The position numbers and the translations under genes were made by a program. A stretch of 64,000 nt of DNA from Oceaniferula spumae (GTDB taxonomy: Bacteria; Verrucomicrobiota; Verrucomicrobiia; Verrucomicrobiales; Akkermansiaceae). Within the stretch, counting starts at the first letter, position 1; every line of letters begins with the position of its first letter. The stretch is from positions 2,542,001 to 2,606,000 of the forward strand of contig NZ_AP026866.1 of the NCBI RefSeq assembly GCF_042849255.1, in the 5' to 3' direction. This document shows, piece by piece, positions 43,742-53,439 of the stretch. The notes below the pieces were generated by a model, which made no database searches, was not told the DNA's origin, and worked only from the letters and a program-made list of their open reading frames with translations.

Positions 43742-46700
43742 ATGAGATACATCCAACCATCCACCAATCCCTCGGAGTCTCCCAAACACGCAACCGCGCC
43801 CGGCTTTGCCTTGATTGCCACCATATCGGTCATGGTTCTGCTGGTGATGATTGCATTGGCGATGCTTAGCTTAGCCACCATTGAACAGCGCTCGTCCGCA
43901 GGTAATAGCGCCTACATCGAGGCACAAAACAATGCACGCTTGGCACTCATGGAAGCCATCGCAAAGCTCCAGACGACTGCAGGCCCAGATCAACGGATTA
44001 CCGCTTCCGCCAACATGGCAGCCAATACCGATGGCTCAACGCTACCCGCTGGCTCCGCCCCACAAAATAACGTATCTCATGACGGAGCCGACAAAGGGCT
44101 AAGCGCTGTCCTGAACGGCACACGCCACTGGACCGGCGTATGGAAAAACCGCTCTACGGATCCTGGCGAAACCATCTACACCGTGACCCCCTCGGCAGAA
44201 CATGTCGATTGGCTCGTGAGCGGCGTTGATCCTCTTCCATCTGATTCAAACGTGGCAGTGACTGCGTCAGGAAGCACTGCTGATGAAACTACTGCCGTGG
44301 TCTTGGTCGGTGAGAATACCGTCGGACCGCCTGACGCTGTAGGAATTACCGATTACGTCACTGCCCCGATCGTCAACATCAGCAAGGACGGCAAAATCAA
44401 AGGCCGCTATGCTTGGTGGGTGGGCGACGAAGGCATTAAAACACGCAATAACATCCGCGCTGACTACGCCGCCAACGACATCGCGCGCTATGAGGATCTC
44501 ATGTCCAGCCGTGGCTCATGGACCTCTGTCGCCAATTACCAGGATCACCCCAAGCCCGGACAAGATGCGACCCTAGACAAAGTGATCAGTGATCGCGGCA
44601 TGGAACTCGCAGCGGCTTCACTCCGCGGAGCGCCGATGCAACGAACATTCCACTCCGCCACGCCTTACAGCATCGGTCTTGCGACCAACTCCCTGTCAGG
44701 TGGAACAAAAATAGATCTCAGCCATTATCTGGAAAACGGTTTTCCTGCCTCCGCTGCATTTCCCGGGGCCCCCGCCGCCAATGAAAACATCATCCCCACC
44801 ACCATCGCCCCAGACATCACCGGGCCAAAATGGAAACAACTCAAGGATTTTTATGATGTAGGTAAAAACCTCGGAACCGGCACTCCAGAGCTTCTTGTTC
44901 AGTCTGCCGAGAGTTCTACGAATAACATCACCATCGCCCCCCTCTTGACGGACATCCGCGCTTTGTTCGGGGCCAAGGTGCATCATATCAGCGATAATAT
45001 TTATCAGATTTTCCCCGCCACTAAGATCGCCGTATCCGTGGCCAACCCTTATCCCTACCCGCTGCGTTGGGACAGTCCATTGGAGCTTGAATTTACTAGT
45101 GATTCACCTGGCAACGTTCGGCCCTCATGCATCTGGGACCTTCGCACTACCTGCGCCTTCCTGCCATTTAACACCGGTTCACCAGCATGCTTGAACAATG
45201 CCATCTTGCGTATACCTGCCAACGTTCTCCCTCCTGGGGAAGCGCGTGTTTACACCATTGGTCAGGCCGTTGAACGACCATGGGGAACCGCCCGCATCGA
45301 GATCGACCTCGTGCCGTTCTCCAGTGTTGATGCAACGAATTTCGACCACTCCATCATCCAGAAAAATACCCCAAGATACGATCTCACCACCGGATCAAAA
45401 CGACTTGATGTCCGTGAGTCTACAAACACCACGCAGATGACTGTCGAGCTACGGACCGGCGGCACCAGCGGCACACTCTTGAGAAGAATCAAGAGCTTCG
45501 AACTCGATAACGGCTTCTTCAGACAAACCACCCGCTACATGAACAAATACTGGGCTGAGCGTATCAGAAGACCATTCCCTCTCCAGCTCTACACATTCCA
45601 GCTCAGCCAGCCAGGTGGGGATTACGCTAGTTACCTGCCCGCTCCAGGTGATCTTGGAGTCGGTGGCTCTACGCTGCGGACATTCGCTGACTTTAACGTG
45701 CGTGCCGATCACTACAAGGCACCGATCACCAGCTACAACCCACCGCCCTACTTCGGCATCAGTGAGAACAGCTTTGCCCAGCTGCCATTCAACCCACCCG
45801 GTGGGGACACAGGCAGCGCTTTCACTCGAAACCTCGCCATTGATCCGCTGCCATGGGGTAGATCTCCTTTTGCTGCTGAGAAGACCGTTCTGTTTTCTTT
45901 CCCAAGGAAACTCTTCTCTCTTGGCCAGCTTCAACACGCAGACCTGACGGCTGACGATCAAACTGTCTCGGTTTCGCTACAACCTGGCAATGCTTTGGGT
46001 AACTCCTATGCCACTCCGATGGTGAAACGCAGTCTCGCGATCGAGCAACGCACTGACTATTATGTCCGCACGGTTACGAGCGCCACACCATCGCAGCACA
46101 ATTACTACGATATGTCCTATCTTCTGAATGCTACGATGTGGGACAAATACTTCCTATCGACGGTGCCCAATTCCGGAACTCCCGAGCCAGAAAACCCTAA
46201 CCTCGCACCTATCTTCGTTTCCGATGAATCACTTCTTAGGGATCCGCAAAAGGTCGCCAGCCAGCTCGGTGTCCGTGGCGCATTCAACTTGAATTCCACG
46301 AACAAAGACGCATGGATTGCGCTGCTGTCAGCCTCGCGTCACCTAAAACACCCTGGAGACGGTGCCGCTAATAACGCTGGTGCATTTTTCCCCCGCAGTC
46401 TCGAACAAACATCGGCCGCCACAACTCCACCCACGGGCGACGAAGCAGATTCCTGGTCTGGCTATCGCCGTCTAACTGATACGGAGATTGAGAATCTGGC
46501 TGACCATATCGTTCGCCAAGTTCGTCTCCGTGGACCATTTACCTCCCTTGCTCATTTCATCAACCGGACACTGTCACCGCTTGACCAAAACAAGGAACTC
46601 AGCCGGTCTGGCCCACTGCAGGCTGCCATCGATGATTCCGGTCTCACGGTCACACCAGACCGCTCACAGACCGCGCTCGCCGACATCGATCTTGAGGAAG

Positions 46701-47197
46701 ATAAAGTCAACTTCCAGAAAACAGGCAACTTCCCCCGCAGTGACATCGATGGAGGCAGACCCACTAGAATGTCGAATCCTGGCCCCGAGCCAGTGTGGGC
46801 TCCACGTAGCGCCGACCTTAACCCCGGAACGGTCGCATCCATCCTATCCGACCGTCCAATGCTCATTGACGATCAATATCGTGATGAGCAAGGCAACCGC
46901 TCCACCGGTATTCCCGGCTGGTTGACCCAGGCCGATATCCTACAAACGATCGGTCAAGCCGTCGCAGTTCGCTCCGATACATTCCGCATCCGTGCCTACG
47001 GTGAAGCCGTGGATTCAAATACTGGCGAAGTCCGCGCCCGCGCGTGGTGCGAAGCGATTGTCCAGCGCACACCAAACTACATCGACCCTACCAATCCGCC
47101 CGAACACGATAGCGAGACCCTCCTCCCATTGAATACAAAATATGGCCGTCAATTCATCATCACCACATTCCGCTGGCTCTCTCAAAATGAAATTTAA
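43742..47197 (+). CDS. Giant prepilin-like membrane-anchored protein (cassette 2, large gene)
   Basis: 1151 residues, a paralogue of the 21017 gene. The prepilin-like helix is GFALIATISVMVLLVMIALA near residues 23-45, preceded by a short basic/Pro-rich leader. Shared pieces in the same order include HWTGVWKNRSTDPGE, AWWVGDEGIKTRNN, VRGAFNLNSTNKDAWIALL, DHIVRQVRLRGPFTSLAHFI and RSDTFRIRAYGEAV, then ARAWCEAIVQRTPNYI; the end TFRWLSQNEI matches HFRWLNENEI. It is probably anchored in the inner membrane or exported as a pseudopilin; a role in a secretion or surface machine is inference. The 1151 versus 1344 length difference comes from the central region. It overlaps the small gene by 11 bases. 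Confidence 0.8.
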   Translation: MRYIQPSTNPSESPKHATAPGFALIATISVMVLLVMIALAMLSLATIEQRSSAGNSAYIEAQNNARLALMEAIAKLQTTAGPDQRITASANMAANTDGSTLPAGSAPQNNVSHDGADKGLSAVLNGTRHWTGVWKNRSTDPGETIYTVTPSAEHVDWLVSGVDPLPSDSNVAVTASGSTADETTAVVLVGENTVGPPDAVGITDYVTAPIVNISKDGKIKGRYAWWVGDEGIKTRNNIRADYAANDIARYEDLMSSRGSWTSVANYQDHPKPGQDATLDKVISDRGMELAAASLRGAPMQRTFHSATPYSIGLATNSLSGGTKIDLSHYLENGFPASAAFPGAPAANENIIPTTIAPDITGPKWKQLKDFYDVGKNLGTGTPELLVQSAESSTNNITIAPLLTDIRALFGAKVHHISDNIYQIFPATKIAVSVANPYPYPLRWDSPLELEFTSDSPGNVRPSCIWDLRTTCAFLPFNTGSPACLNNAILRIPANVLPPGEARVYTIGQAVERPWGTARIEIDLVPFSSVDATNFDHSIIQKNTPRYDLTTGSKRLDVRESTNTTQMTVELRTGGTSGTLLRRIKSFELDNGFFRQTTRYMNKYWAERIRRPFPLQLYTFQLSQPGGDYASYLPAPGDLGVGGSTLRTFADFNVRADHYKAPITSYNPPPYFGISENSFAQLPFNPPGGDTGSAFTRNLAIDPLPWGRSPFAAEKTVLFSFPRKLFSLGQLQHADLTADDQTVSVSLQPGNALGNSYATPMVKRSLAIEQRTDYYVRTVTSATPSQHNYYDMSYLLNATMWDKYFLSTVPNSGTPEPENPNLAPIFVSDESLLRDPQKVASQLGVRGAFNLNSTNKDAWIALLSASRHLKHPGDGAANNAGAFFPRSLEQTSAATTPPTGDEADSWSGYRRLTDTEIENLADHIVRQVRLRGPFTSLAHFINRTLSPLDQNKELSRSGPLQAAIDDSGLTVTPDRSQTALADIDLEEDKVNFQKTGNFPRSDIDGGRPTRMSNPGPEPVWAPRSADLNPGTVASILSDRPMLIDDQYRDEQGNRSTGIPGWLTQADILQTIGQAVAVRSDTFRIRAYGEAVDSNTGEVRARAWCEAIVQRTPNYIDPTNPPEHDSETLLPLNTKYGRQFIITTFRWLSQNEI

Positions 47198-48041
47198 CAC
47201 AATCAGATCTACCGCTATCGGGCTGATGCTCCTGACACAGGGAGTTTGTTTCGCTCAGCAGGAATCCGAGCCACAGGTCACCACCCGAGTCGACCTTGTC
47301 TCCATCGGGGAGGAAATACCCGGTCTCAAGATAGGCAAAAGCGGACCTGCAGTCAGTGCCTTGGCATTTCGCTACAACAAGACTGTGCGCTACCGAGGAA
47401 GTCGAATCATCGAAATTTCCCAGGTATTCAAAACATCTCGCAGGCCGGGTCAGGAAGAAGAACAGGAGGATGAACTGATCCCACTTCCACGACAACAGAA
47501 CCCAGATCTCAAGGTAGGGCAAAAAGACAGCATCTCCAAAGCCATCGAAAAGCGCAGGGAAAAGAACCCTGAACTCGTTGCCCTAGCTGTCGTCCCTCCC
47601 AACGCCCGCCACATCACTATCTTGCTGGCGAAAGCGGAGAACGAAACCTACCGCGCCTTCGTCATCAACGACGACCCTGTCAAATTACCCGAAGGCCAGA
47701 TGAGGGTTCACAACTTCTGCAACCACAAGGTTTCTCTCCGTTTCGACGGTAAGAAAGCCATGCTGTTAGAACCCACCAGGGCCAAGCAAATCAAACCCAA
47801 AAACGGTAGTAACACGATCAACTACCTGCTGGCGTACCCTAAAAAAGGCAAATGGAAGATTCAGGAAAGCAACGTCATCCGCATCAATTCACAAGAGCAA
47901 GTGCAGATGATCATCCTGCATAGTCGCTCTTCCTTTTTCGTTTCAGGCTCTGGATCAAGAGGTGGGCATTTACAAGTCGCTGTGCTACGTCGCGACAAAA
48001 GTCTCCGCCAACCCAGAGACACGGATTCGGATGTAGAGTAA
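47187..48041 (+). CDS. Small secreted partner protein (cassette 2, small gene)
   Basis: 284 residues from ATG 47187, which overlaps the end of the large gene just as in cassette 1 (the ATG is formed by its Asn-Glu codons). The signal peptide is MKFNTIRSTAIGLMLLTQG with cleavage near FAQQ. The body is beta-rich and basic, with a conserved middle (FVINDDPVKLPEGQMRVHNF, CNHKVSLRFDGKK) like cassette 1, and an uncommon charged patch RRPGQEEEQEDELIPLPR. The end GSRGGHLQVAVLRRDKSLRQ corresponds to the last part of the 25035 protein. Function unknown; it is likely to work with the large protein. Confidence 0.8.
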   Translation: MKFNTIRSTAIGLMLLTQGVCFAQQESEPQVTTRVDLVSIGEEIPGLKIGKSGPAVSALAFRYNKTVRYRGSRIIEISQVFKTSRRPGQEEEQEDELIPLPRQQNPDLKVGQKDSISKAIEKRREKNPELVALAVVPPNARHITILLAKAENETYRAFVINDDPVKLPEGQMRVHNFCNHKVSLRFDGKKAMLLEPTRAKQIKPKNGSNTINYLLAYPKKGKWKIQESNVIRINSQEQVQMIILHSRSSFFVSGSGSRGGHLQVAVLRRDKSLRQPRDTDSDVE

Positions 48042-48142
48042 TCGCATCTCTCAGACCACTGGCCTGCGGGCGAGGCTCGGGCGAAAACATAGCTAATGAC
48101 CGCTCGTGTTTCCCCATATTTTCTTAGCGTTTCATAACGCGA

Positions 48143-48190
48143 AAAACCCGCTTTTCTCCGGAGGGGATTGGAGAAAGCGGGCTATTTAAC
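48143..48190 (+). terminator. Hairpin after cassette 2
   Basis: CCCGCTTTTCTCC at 48147-48159 pairs with GGAGAAAGCGGG at 48170-48181 with one bulged base, preceded by AAAAA. It is about 105 bases after the stop of the cassette-2 small gene. The right side has no long T-run; the left A-run would suit a minus-strand transcript. Confidence 0.5.
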
Positions 48191-48600
48191 GGGGCTGGGG
48201 GCCTTTGGCTGTTTTCCTTGGGGAGGAACGTCTGCCGTTGTGGGGTTTTTTTTTGGGGGGTGTTTCCTTGGGGAGGGAACGTTTGTCAGTGGGGTTTTGG
48301 ATGTGACTCCGTTCTTTGGGGGGGAACTTTGTCTGTCCTAGGGGGTTTTTGGGGGATTCCTTGGGGAGGAGGGGTTTGGGGTTTTTGTTGGGGGTTGTAG
48401 ACTTGGGGATGATTGGGAGAAAAGCTTGCAACTGTGTTCTCTTGGTATCCTTGGGTTTGTGGTTATTACCAAGGACTCAACCGACTTTTGGGGAGCGTCG
48501 GTTGCAAGAGAGCAGCGTCAGCTTTGGGGGGGTGGTCTTGTCCTGGGGGATTGGGTAGCAAGTTCGTCGTTGGGGTCGTCTCACTTGCTGAAGCCAGATT
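48187..48600 (+). repeat. G/T-rich degenerate tandem repeat, four copies
   Basis: The plus strand is almost only G and T with G-runs of 4-7. Four related units begin at 48214, 48264, 48312 and 48357: TTCCTTGGGGAGGAACG, TTCCTTGGGGAGGGAACG, TTCTTTGGGGGGGAACTTTG and TTCCTTGGGGAGGAGGGG, each followed by a GGGGTTTT stretch, at periods of 50, 48 and 45. The frames it contains are low-complexity and not taken as genes. The many G-runs could form G-quadruplexes. From about 48430 the pattern changes to a stem-rich stretch (CTTGGTATCC ... TTACCAAGG). Confidence 0.7.
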
Positions 48601-49009
48601 ATGATGACTTTTTATAAATGTAAACATCTTTCTGCTGTTTAATGTGATAAAAAATGTAATTCGTTGATATTTGGGGCTTCACGAGGGGTATAAAATCAAT
48701 TTTTAGTAGCGTATCGCCTCCTTCAAACACCCCCTTAAAGTGTGTTTTTTATAATTTATGGCAATTCCACTGCTTTCAGAGGCTCGAAAAGGGTCGATTA
48801 TCCAGCCTGATCGATCACTCATCTTCCATAACAGGAAGGATCAGTTAGAGAGCCGCAGAACTGAGAAATCAGCATGCAACCATCCTTCAAGATGATCTTT
48901 TAGCGGCCCACAGCTATCCGGCACGGCGGCACCGATTTACTAATCACCGACACAATCAGCAACAAACCACTGGCTTCCCAGCCATGTATAACGCCTGCTA
49001 CGGTCCTTC
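48601..49009. other. Intergenic region downstream of pheT and the G/T repeat
   Basis: 409 bases, A/T-rich at the start (TAAATGTAAACATC, then GATAAAAAATGTAATTCG). A terminator-like stretch AAACACCCCCTTAAAGTGTGTTTTTT at about 48725-48750 (ACAC/GTGT stem followed by T6) faces plus; it could end a small RNA or the cassette-2 transcript. No RNA gene family was recognised and no coding frame supported. Confidence 0.35.
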
Positions 49010-51412
49010 CTAACGGAAAGTAATCGGTAAGGTCTTAGCCAGATGGGCAAGCAGCTTCTGGTGGGCATCGTCCACTTCCTTCGCCTTCATCGTGCGCTCG
49101 GGAGAACGGTAATGGAAGGTGTAGGCGATGGATTTTTTGTCCGCAGGAAGCTTCTCGCCTGTGGGATCAGTAAACAGATCAAAGCAAGCGTAGGACACTA
49201 ACAGCATTTCGTTATGCTTCTTAACCGCCTTCTCAATATCGGCGTTCGGCATGGAAACAGGAGCTTCCATTGCAGCGTCACGACTCGATCCAGGGAACTG
49301 GGGCAGCTCATCCACCTGAGTTGCACCAGTGCCAAGCTGCTGACACTTCTTCAGCTCCAACTCGGCTAGATAGATTGGTGTGTTAGATCCTAACTCCCGA
49401 CACTTCGCCGGGCTGAGCTGGGCAAAGGCACCCACTGGCTTTCCTTCGCAGAGGATATCGGCCGAGAGAATGAAGCCCTCACGTTCGCGTGGTGAAAACT
49501 GCACCAGCCTGTTAGGGAGCAGGGATTCAATGACAGCCTTGATATCAAAGGCATCTATGGCCTTACTGTTAGAAGACCATCCGGATGGGTCAGAGTCCCC
49601 TCCCATCAGCAGGGCGAGCGAGTCGGCCTCGATATCCTTGGCCTTGCCTCCCCCGGCATTGCGGAATTGACGACCGATCTCGAAGAAACGCAGCGATTTC
49701 ACTCCCTGGCGAATGTTTCTGGCGGCCGTTGCCACCAAACCAGGTGTTAGAGAAGGACGCATGATCGCGTGGTCCTCGGAAAGCGGCAGCGCGACACGAA
49801 CGATGTCTCCATCCTGCAGTGGTCTTGCTGGCAGAGCGGTGTCCATCTGAGCAACGGTGGCATCCGTTGAGCGTTCGGCGATCAGCTTGATCGTCTGGGT
49901 TTCATAGAAACCGAGACCGGTGAGTGTCTTGCGGAGCGACATCTGGTAGTCATAGGCCGAGTCCACTTCGCTCTCATGCGCGAAGGTGCCGGTGAAACGT
50001 GATGGAACGTTGTCGAGACCATGCACTCGGGCGATTTCCTCAACGAGGTCGATATGGCGCGGGAGGTCGAGACGATAGCTGGGGATTTTCCAGCTTGAGC
50101 CTTCAAGTTTTTCGAGACCCAAGCGAGTCAGAATTCCTTCGGCATCTGCCAAGGAAATGGAGCCGCCCATTAACTGGTCGAGCTTAGCGGTATCCAGATC
50201 GACCGTTCCGGTGAGAACAGGCACTTCACCAGCTACGGCTGTGGCTCCTTCGATTTTTCCTCCGGCAAGCTCTGTGATCAATTTTGCAGCGAAGGCGGAG
50301 GATGTTAGAACGGCCTGAGGATCGCTGCCGCGTTCGAAGCGATAGGAGGAGTCCGAGCTGAGCGCGAGGCGACGTGAGCTGCGGCGGATTTTCGATGGTG
50401 TGAAGTAGGCTGACTCGAGAATGATGTCTGTGGTCGACTCGGTGACGCCGCTATCGAGGCCACCCATGATGCCGCCGAGCGCGAGAGCTTTGCCGGATGC
50501 GTCTGAGATCACTACGTCCTCCGCATCGAGAGTGTATTCCTCCTCGTCGAGAGCTTTGAACTTTTCGCCTTTGGCGGCCATGCGTATGTCGAGAGCGCCT
50601 TCGACCTTGGCGGCATCAAAGGCGTGCAGCGGATGGCCGAGCTCGTGCAGGGCATAGTTGGTGATATCGACGACGTTATTGATCGGGCGCAGACCGATGG
50701 CTTCGAGTTTGGTCTTGAGCCACTCGGGTGACTCGGTGACTTTGACACCGGAGATTTTTACTGCGGTGTAGTACGGGCAGGAGTCGGTGGCGTTGAGTTT
50801 GATCAGATCGCCAGCGCCGGAGGTTTCCGCAGCGGGGATCTCAGGCTTTTTGCGATCGATTCCTGCTAGGGCGGCCAGCTCGCGGGCCATGCCGGTGTGG
50901 GAAAGCAGGTCGGGTCGGTTAGGAGTGACCTCCACTTCGATGATGGTGTCTGCGTCGAAAATTTCCTGCAGAGGTTTACCGATTTCAGAGTCTTTAGGGA
51001 GGATCATTAGGCCGTCTTCCACGTCGGTCATGCCGATTTCACCGGCGGCGCAAAGCATGCCTAGTGAGGCGACTCCTCGGAGCTTGCCTTCCTTGATCAT
51101 GAAACCACCACCTAGATCGGCACCTGGCAGTGCGCAGGGGGCTTTATCTCCTACCTTGTAGTTCTTGGCACCGCAGACGATCTGTCGCAGCTCGTCTTCA
51201 CCGGCGTCCACCATACAGACCTTGAGCTTATCGGCATCCGGATGTTGCTCGGCTGATTTCACCTGGGCGACAACGATTTTTTCCGACGGCACGCCTTTGG
51301 ACGCAATCCCCTCCACTTCCACGCCCGCGAAGGTGAGCAGGTCATCAATTTCCTGCAGGGACATGTGGGAGAGATCGAGGTGGTCGTTGAGCCAGTTGAG
51401 TGAGACGTTCAT
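49010..51412 (-). CDS. pheT: Phenylalanine--tRNA ligase beta subunit
   Basis: 800 residues from ATG 51412, the normal length; a longer frame to 51832 adds a low-quality tail and is rejected. The protein starts MNVSLNWLNDHLDLS. The tRNA-binding domain (EMAP-like, about 40-150) has AEQHPDADKLKVCMVDAG and QIVCGAKNYKVGDK. The B3/B4 editing part has LGGIMGGLDSGVTE; B5 and the catalytic-like core follow with FERGSDPQAV and LDLPRHIDLVEEIARVHG, and the C-terminal ferredoxin-like anticodon-binding domain ends YRSPERTMKAKEVDDAHQ. pheS is not adjacent. The leader (ACTACCGTCCACTGAACTC) has no ribosome-binding site and closely matches that of atpG. Confidence 0.97.
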   Translation of the reverse strand: MNVSLNWLNDHLDLSHMSLQEIDDLLTFAGVEVEGIASKGVPSEKIVVAQVKSAEQHPDADKLKVCMVDAGEDELRQIVCGAKNYKVGDKAPCALPGADLGGGFMIKEGKLRGVASLGMLCAAGEIGMTDVEDGLMILPKDSEIGKPLQEIFDADTIIEVEVTPNRPDLLSHTGMARELAALAGIDRKKPEIPAAETSGAGDLIKLNATDSCPYYTAVKISGVKVTESPEWLKTKLEAIGLRPINNVVDITNYALHELGHPLHAFDAAKVEGALDIRMAAKGEKFKALDEEEYTLDAEDVVISDASGKALALGGIMGGLDSGVTESTTDIILESAYFTPSKIRRSSRRLALSSDSSYRFERGSDPQAVLTSSAFAAKLITELAGGKIEGATAVAGEVPVLTGTVDLDTAKLDQLMGGSISLADAEGILTRLGLEKLEGSSWKIPSYRLDLPRHIDLVEEIARVHGLDNVPSRFTGTFAHESEVDSAYDYQMSLRKTLTGLGFYETQTIKLIAERSTDATVAQMDTALPARPLQDGDIVRVALPLSEDHAIMRPSLTPGLVATAARNIRQGVKSLRFFEIGRQFRNAGGGKAKDIEADSLALLMGGDSDPSGWSSNSKAIDAFDIKAVIESLLPNRLVQFSPREREGFILSADILCEGKPVGAFAQLSPAKCRELGSNTPIYLAELELKKCQQLGTGATQVDELPQFPGSSRDAAMEAPVSMPNADIEKAVKKHNEMLLVSYACFDLFTDPTGEKLPADKKSIAYTFHYRSPERTMKAKEVDDAHQKLLAHLAKTLPITFR

Positions 51413-51543
51413 GAGTTCAGTGGACGGTAGTAAGTTGGCCGTAGGCGGTGGTGCCTCTGGCGCGGGTGGTTTGACCACAGAACGGTGGGTTTTTACAGTA
51501 AAATTATTGCTGCCATCAGACTCGGTATGGTTTTCAATGAGGC

Positions 51544-51969
51544 ATGATAAATCTGCGCTCACCCTATGACCGCTCTGTGGCCGACACCATGTTCTGGGCT
51601 CGACTGATTGATAAAGTCCGGCTGTATCAGGACGGTGATCTGCCAGAGGATTACAGCGGCGTGCTCGGTCACAAGCTTGGCACGGATGGGCAATTTCTCG
51701 GCCACTTCGGGTTATCTTTTGATCAGGTGACTGAGGCGGTCCCAGGGAAAGACGATACCGCATTGGCGACGTGGCTGGAAGAGGTGGTGGACGATTTCCC
51801 TGCCAAAAGAGACTCATGGAACGAACTCGCACCCGAGCTGGGCAAGGATGGCACGGCGATGGAGCGGGGATTCAAGTATGCCATCCGCAAGTATTTTCCC
51901 GATACGGACCCACCGGCTGGGGTCGATACCATCTTCGGTTTGATCGAATTTGACGAAAGTCGGGCCTAA
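51544..51969 (+). CDS. DUF5069 domain protein
   Basis: 141 residues. The family is recognised from INLRSPYDRSVADTMFWARL, DKVRLYQDGDLPEDYSGV, GHKLGTDGQFLGHFGLSFDQ and, near the end, YFPDTDPPAGVDTIFGLIEFDE. Members are small cytoplasmic proteins of unknown function in Planctomycetes, Verrucomicrobia and relatives. It is divergent from pheT with 131 bases between the starts. No signal peptide or cofactor motif is visible. Confidence 0.85.
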   Translation: MINLRSPYDRSVADTMFWARLIDKVRLYQDGDLPEDYSGVLGHKLGTDGQFLGHFGLSFDQVTEAVPGKDDTALATWLEEVVDDFPAKRDSWNELAPELGKDGTAMERGFKYAIRKYFPDTDPPAGVDTIFGLIEFDESRA

Positions 51970-52198
51970 ATCGGGTCCAATGACAGAAAGATTCTGGATT
52001 TCCCTTTGTCATATCCAGTTCCTCGTTAAAGCTTGAGGCGTCCCAGCCGTAATTGGCCGCAGACAAATTTCACATCCGGTTGAGTATACTGAGTGTGATG
52101 CCCTGAACAGGCAACCATCGTTGGAAGATCCTTACCCTTTCTTTTACCGTTCGTCTGCGACCACAACGATAGCGGGATTTAACTCAATTAACTTATTC

Positions 52199-52966
52199 GT
52201 GGACCAAATTATTGTTATCAAAGTAGGAACAGGAGTGCTCACCAGAGCGGAAGATGCCACCTTGGATGGGGCAGCGCTGTTACGTCTCGTCAATGCCATT
52301 GCCCAGAACGTGGGATCGCATGGAAAATGCATCCTGGTATCCAGTGGTGCAGTGGGAGCCGGCATCACCGCCTTTGGACTGACCGAGTATCCCAGAGAAC
52401 TCGCTACCAAACAGGCCGTTTCCGCAGTCGGGCAGACCCGCTTGATGCATGCTTACGAAAACCTCTTTGCCCACTTCCGCATCAACGTCGCCCAGTTACT
52501 GCGTACGGCAGACGATTTCCGCGATGAAGAACGCCGCGGCAATACCAAGGCCACCTTGCAGCGACTGCTCGATGAGCCTGCGGTGGTGCCCATTGTCAAC
52601 CAGAACGACAGTGTGGCCTTCCACAACTACTGTGTAGGCGATAACGACATGCTCGCAGTTCGTGTAGCGGAGTTGGTCAAAGCCGATAAGTTGATCATCT
52701 TTTCCAGCATCGACGGACTGTATGGTGCAGGCGACATCGGCGGGGAGGTGATTCCCGTAGTGGACGATATCGATTCCGTGATGGACTTTGCCGAGGATGA
52801 AACCGCCCGCATGTCCATGGGCGGCATGCAGGCCAAACTTCTGGCGGTGAAACGCGCTGTCGGCTCAGGCATTGAAACATGCATCGCCAACGGACGCGAA
52901 CCCGAGCGACTGAAAGATATCCTCGCTGGCGGTGGCATCTGCACCCGCTTCACGGTGAAAAAATAG
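52199..52966 (+). CDS. proB: Glutamate 5-kinase without PUA domain
   Basis: 256 residues from GTG 52199 (VDQIIVIKVGTGVLTR); an ATG at 52121 would add 26 atypical residues. It is an amino-acid kinase that phosphorylates glutamate as the first step of proline synthesis. Signs are VIKVGTGVL, CILVSSGAVGAGITAFGL, VPIVNQNDSVAF and GDNDMLAVRVAELVKADKLI, then SIDGLYGAG and ARMSMGGMQAKLLAVKRAV. Compared with the usual 360-370 residues, the C-terminal PUA domain is absent; single-domain ProB proteins are known. proA is not nearby. There is no Shine-Dalgarno sequence. Confidence 0.92.
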   Translation: MDQIIVIKVGTGVLTRAEDATLDGAALLRLVNAIAQNVGSHGKCILVSSGAVGAGITAFGLTEYPRELATKQAVSAVGQTRLMHAYENLFAHFRINVAQLLRTADDFRDEERRGNTKATLQRLLDEPAVVPIVNQNDSVAFHNYCVGDNDMLAVRVAELVKADKLIIFSSIDGLYGAGDIGGEVIPVVDDIDSVMDFAEDETARMSMGGMQAKLLAVKRAVGSGIETCIANGREPERLKDILAGGGICTRFTVKK

Positions 52967-53060
52967 TCACACGAAGTCAAAGACGCCGACTACCTAGCGT
53001 GCGTCACGATATCACCTAGATCCACATGATCAGTGTGCTAATCAGCCAGTAAGTGGCCGA

Positions 53061-53402
53061 TTAGGAAAACATGTGCGTGCTTTGCAGCAAACCTACCACG
53101 AGTGCGATCACAGAAATGACGGCTGCAATCCAGCCAAGTTTGGCTTTTTTAACACCTGCAAAAATTCCACCTATCAGGCCGAGACCGCTACCTATCAAGG
53201 TGATGACATCGAGGGTGGTCTTGAGTGATTCACGTTGAAACCAAAGTGCCCTGGCCGGTGCATACCTCGGGTCATCGAGATCCATGCCTCTTGTCATCCG
53301 ATCGATACCTTCCATGTCAGGTATAACCTGCATATGGCAATACAAAGCAGCTCCGAGCGCGCTTAAACCTAACAACAAACAAATAATGGCGAGGATTTTC
53401 AT
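53061..53402 (-). CDS. Small membrane protein, unknown
   Basis: 113 residues with three hydrophobic segments: an N-terminal one (MKILAIICLLLGLSALGAAL), one near residues 68-86 (VITLIGSGLGLIGGIFAG) and one at the end (LGWIAAVISVIALVVGLLQ). A charged loop of about 35 residues (IPDMEGIDRMTRGMDLDDP) lies between the first two. No family is recognised. It is downstream of the ATP synthase terminator on the same strand, so it has its own promoter or reads through. A hairpin CTAATCAGCCA/TGGCCGATTAG spans its stop codon (53038-53064). Confidence 0.75.
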   Translation of the reverse strand: MKILAIICLLLGLSALGAALYCHMQVIPDMEGIDRMTRGMDLDDPRYAPARALWFQRESLKTTLDVITLIGSGLGLIGGIFAGVKKAKLGWIAAVISVIALVVGLLQSTHMFS

Positions 53403-53439
53403 AGTTTCCCAACTTACACGAACGGAAACTTCTAGGCCA

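Noticed and set aside
48218..48617. Several small plus-strand open frames rich in Gly, Trp, Val and Phe
   Set aside because: They lie in the low-complexity G/T repeat, overlap each other in different frames and have no plausible start context.
51413..51832. N-terminal extension of the PheT frame
   Set aside because: PheT proteins start at MNVSLNWLND; the extension is basic and atypical and overlaps the divergent DUF5069 gene.
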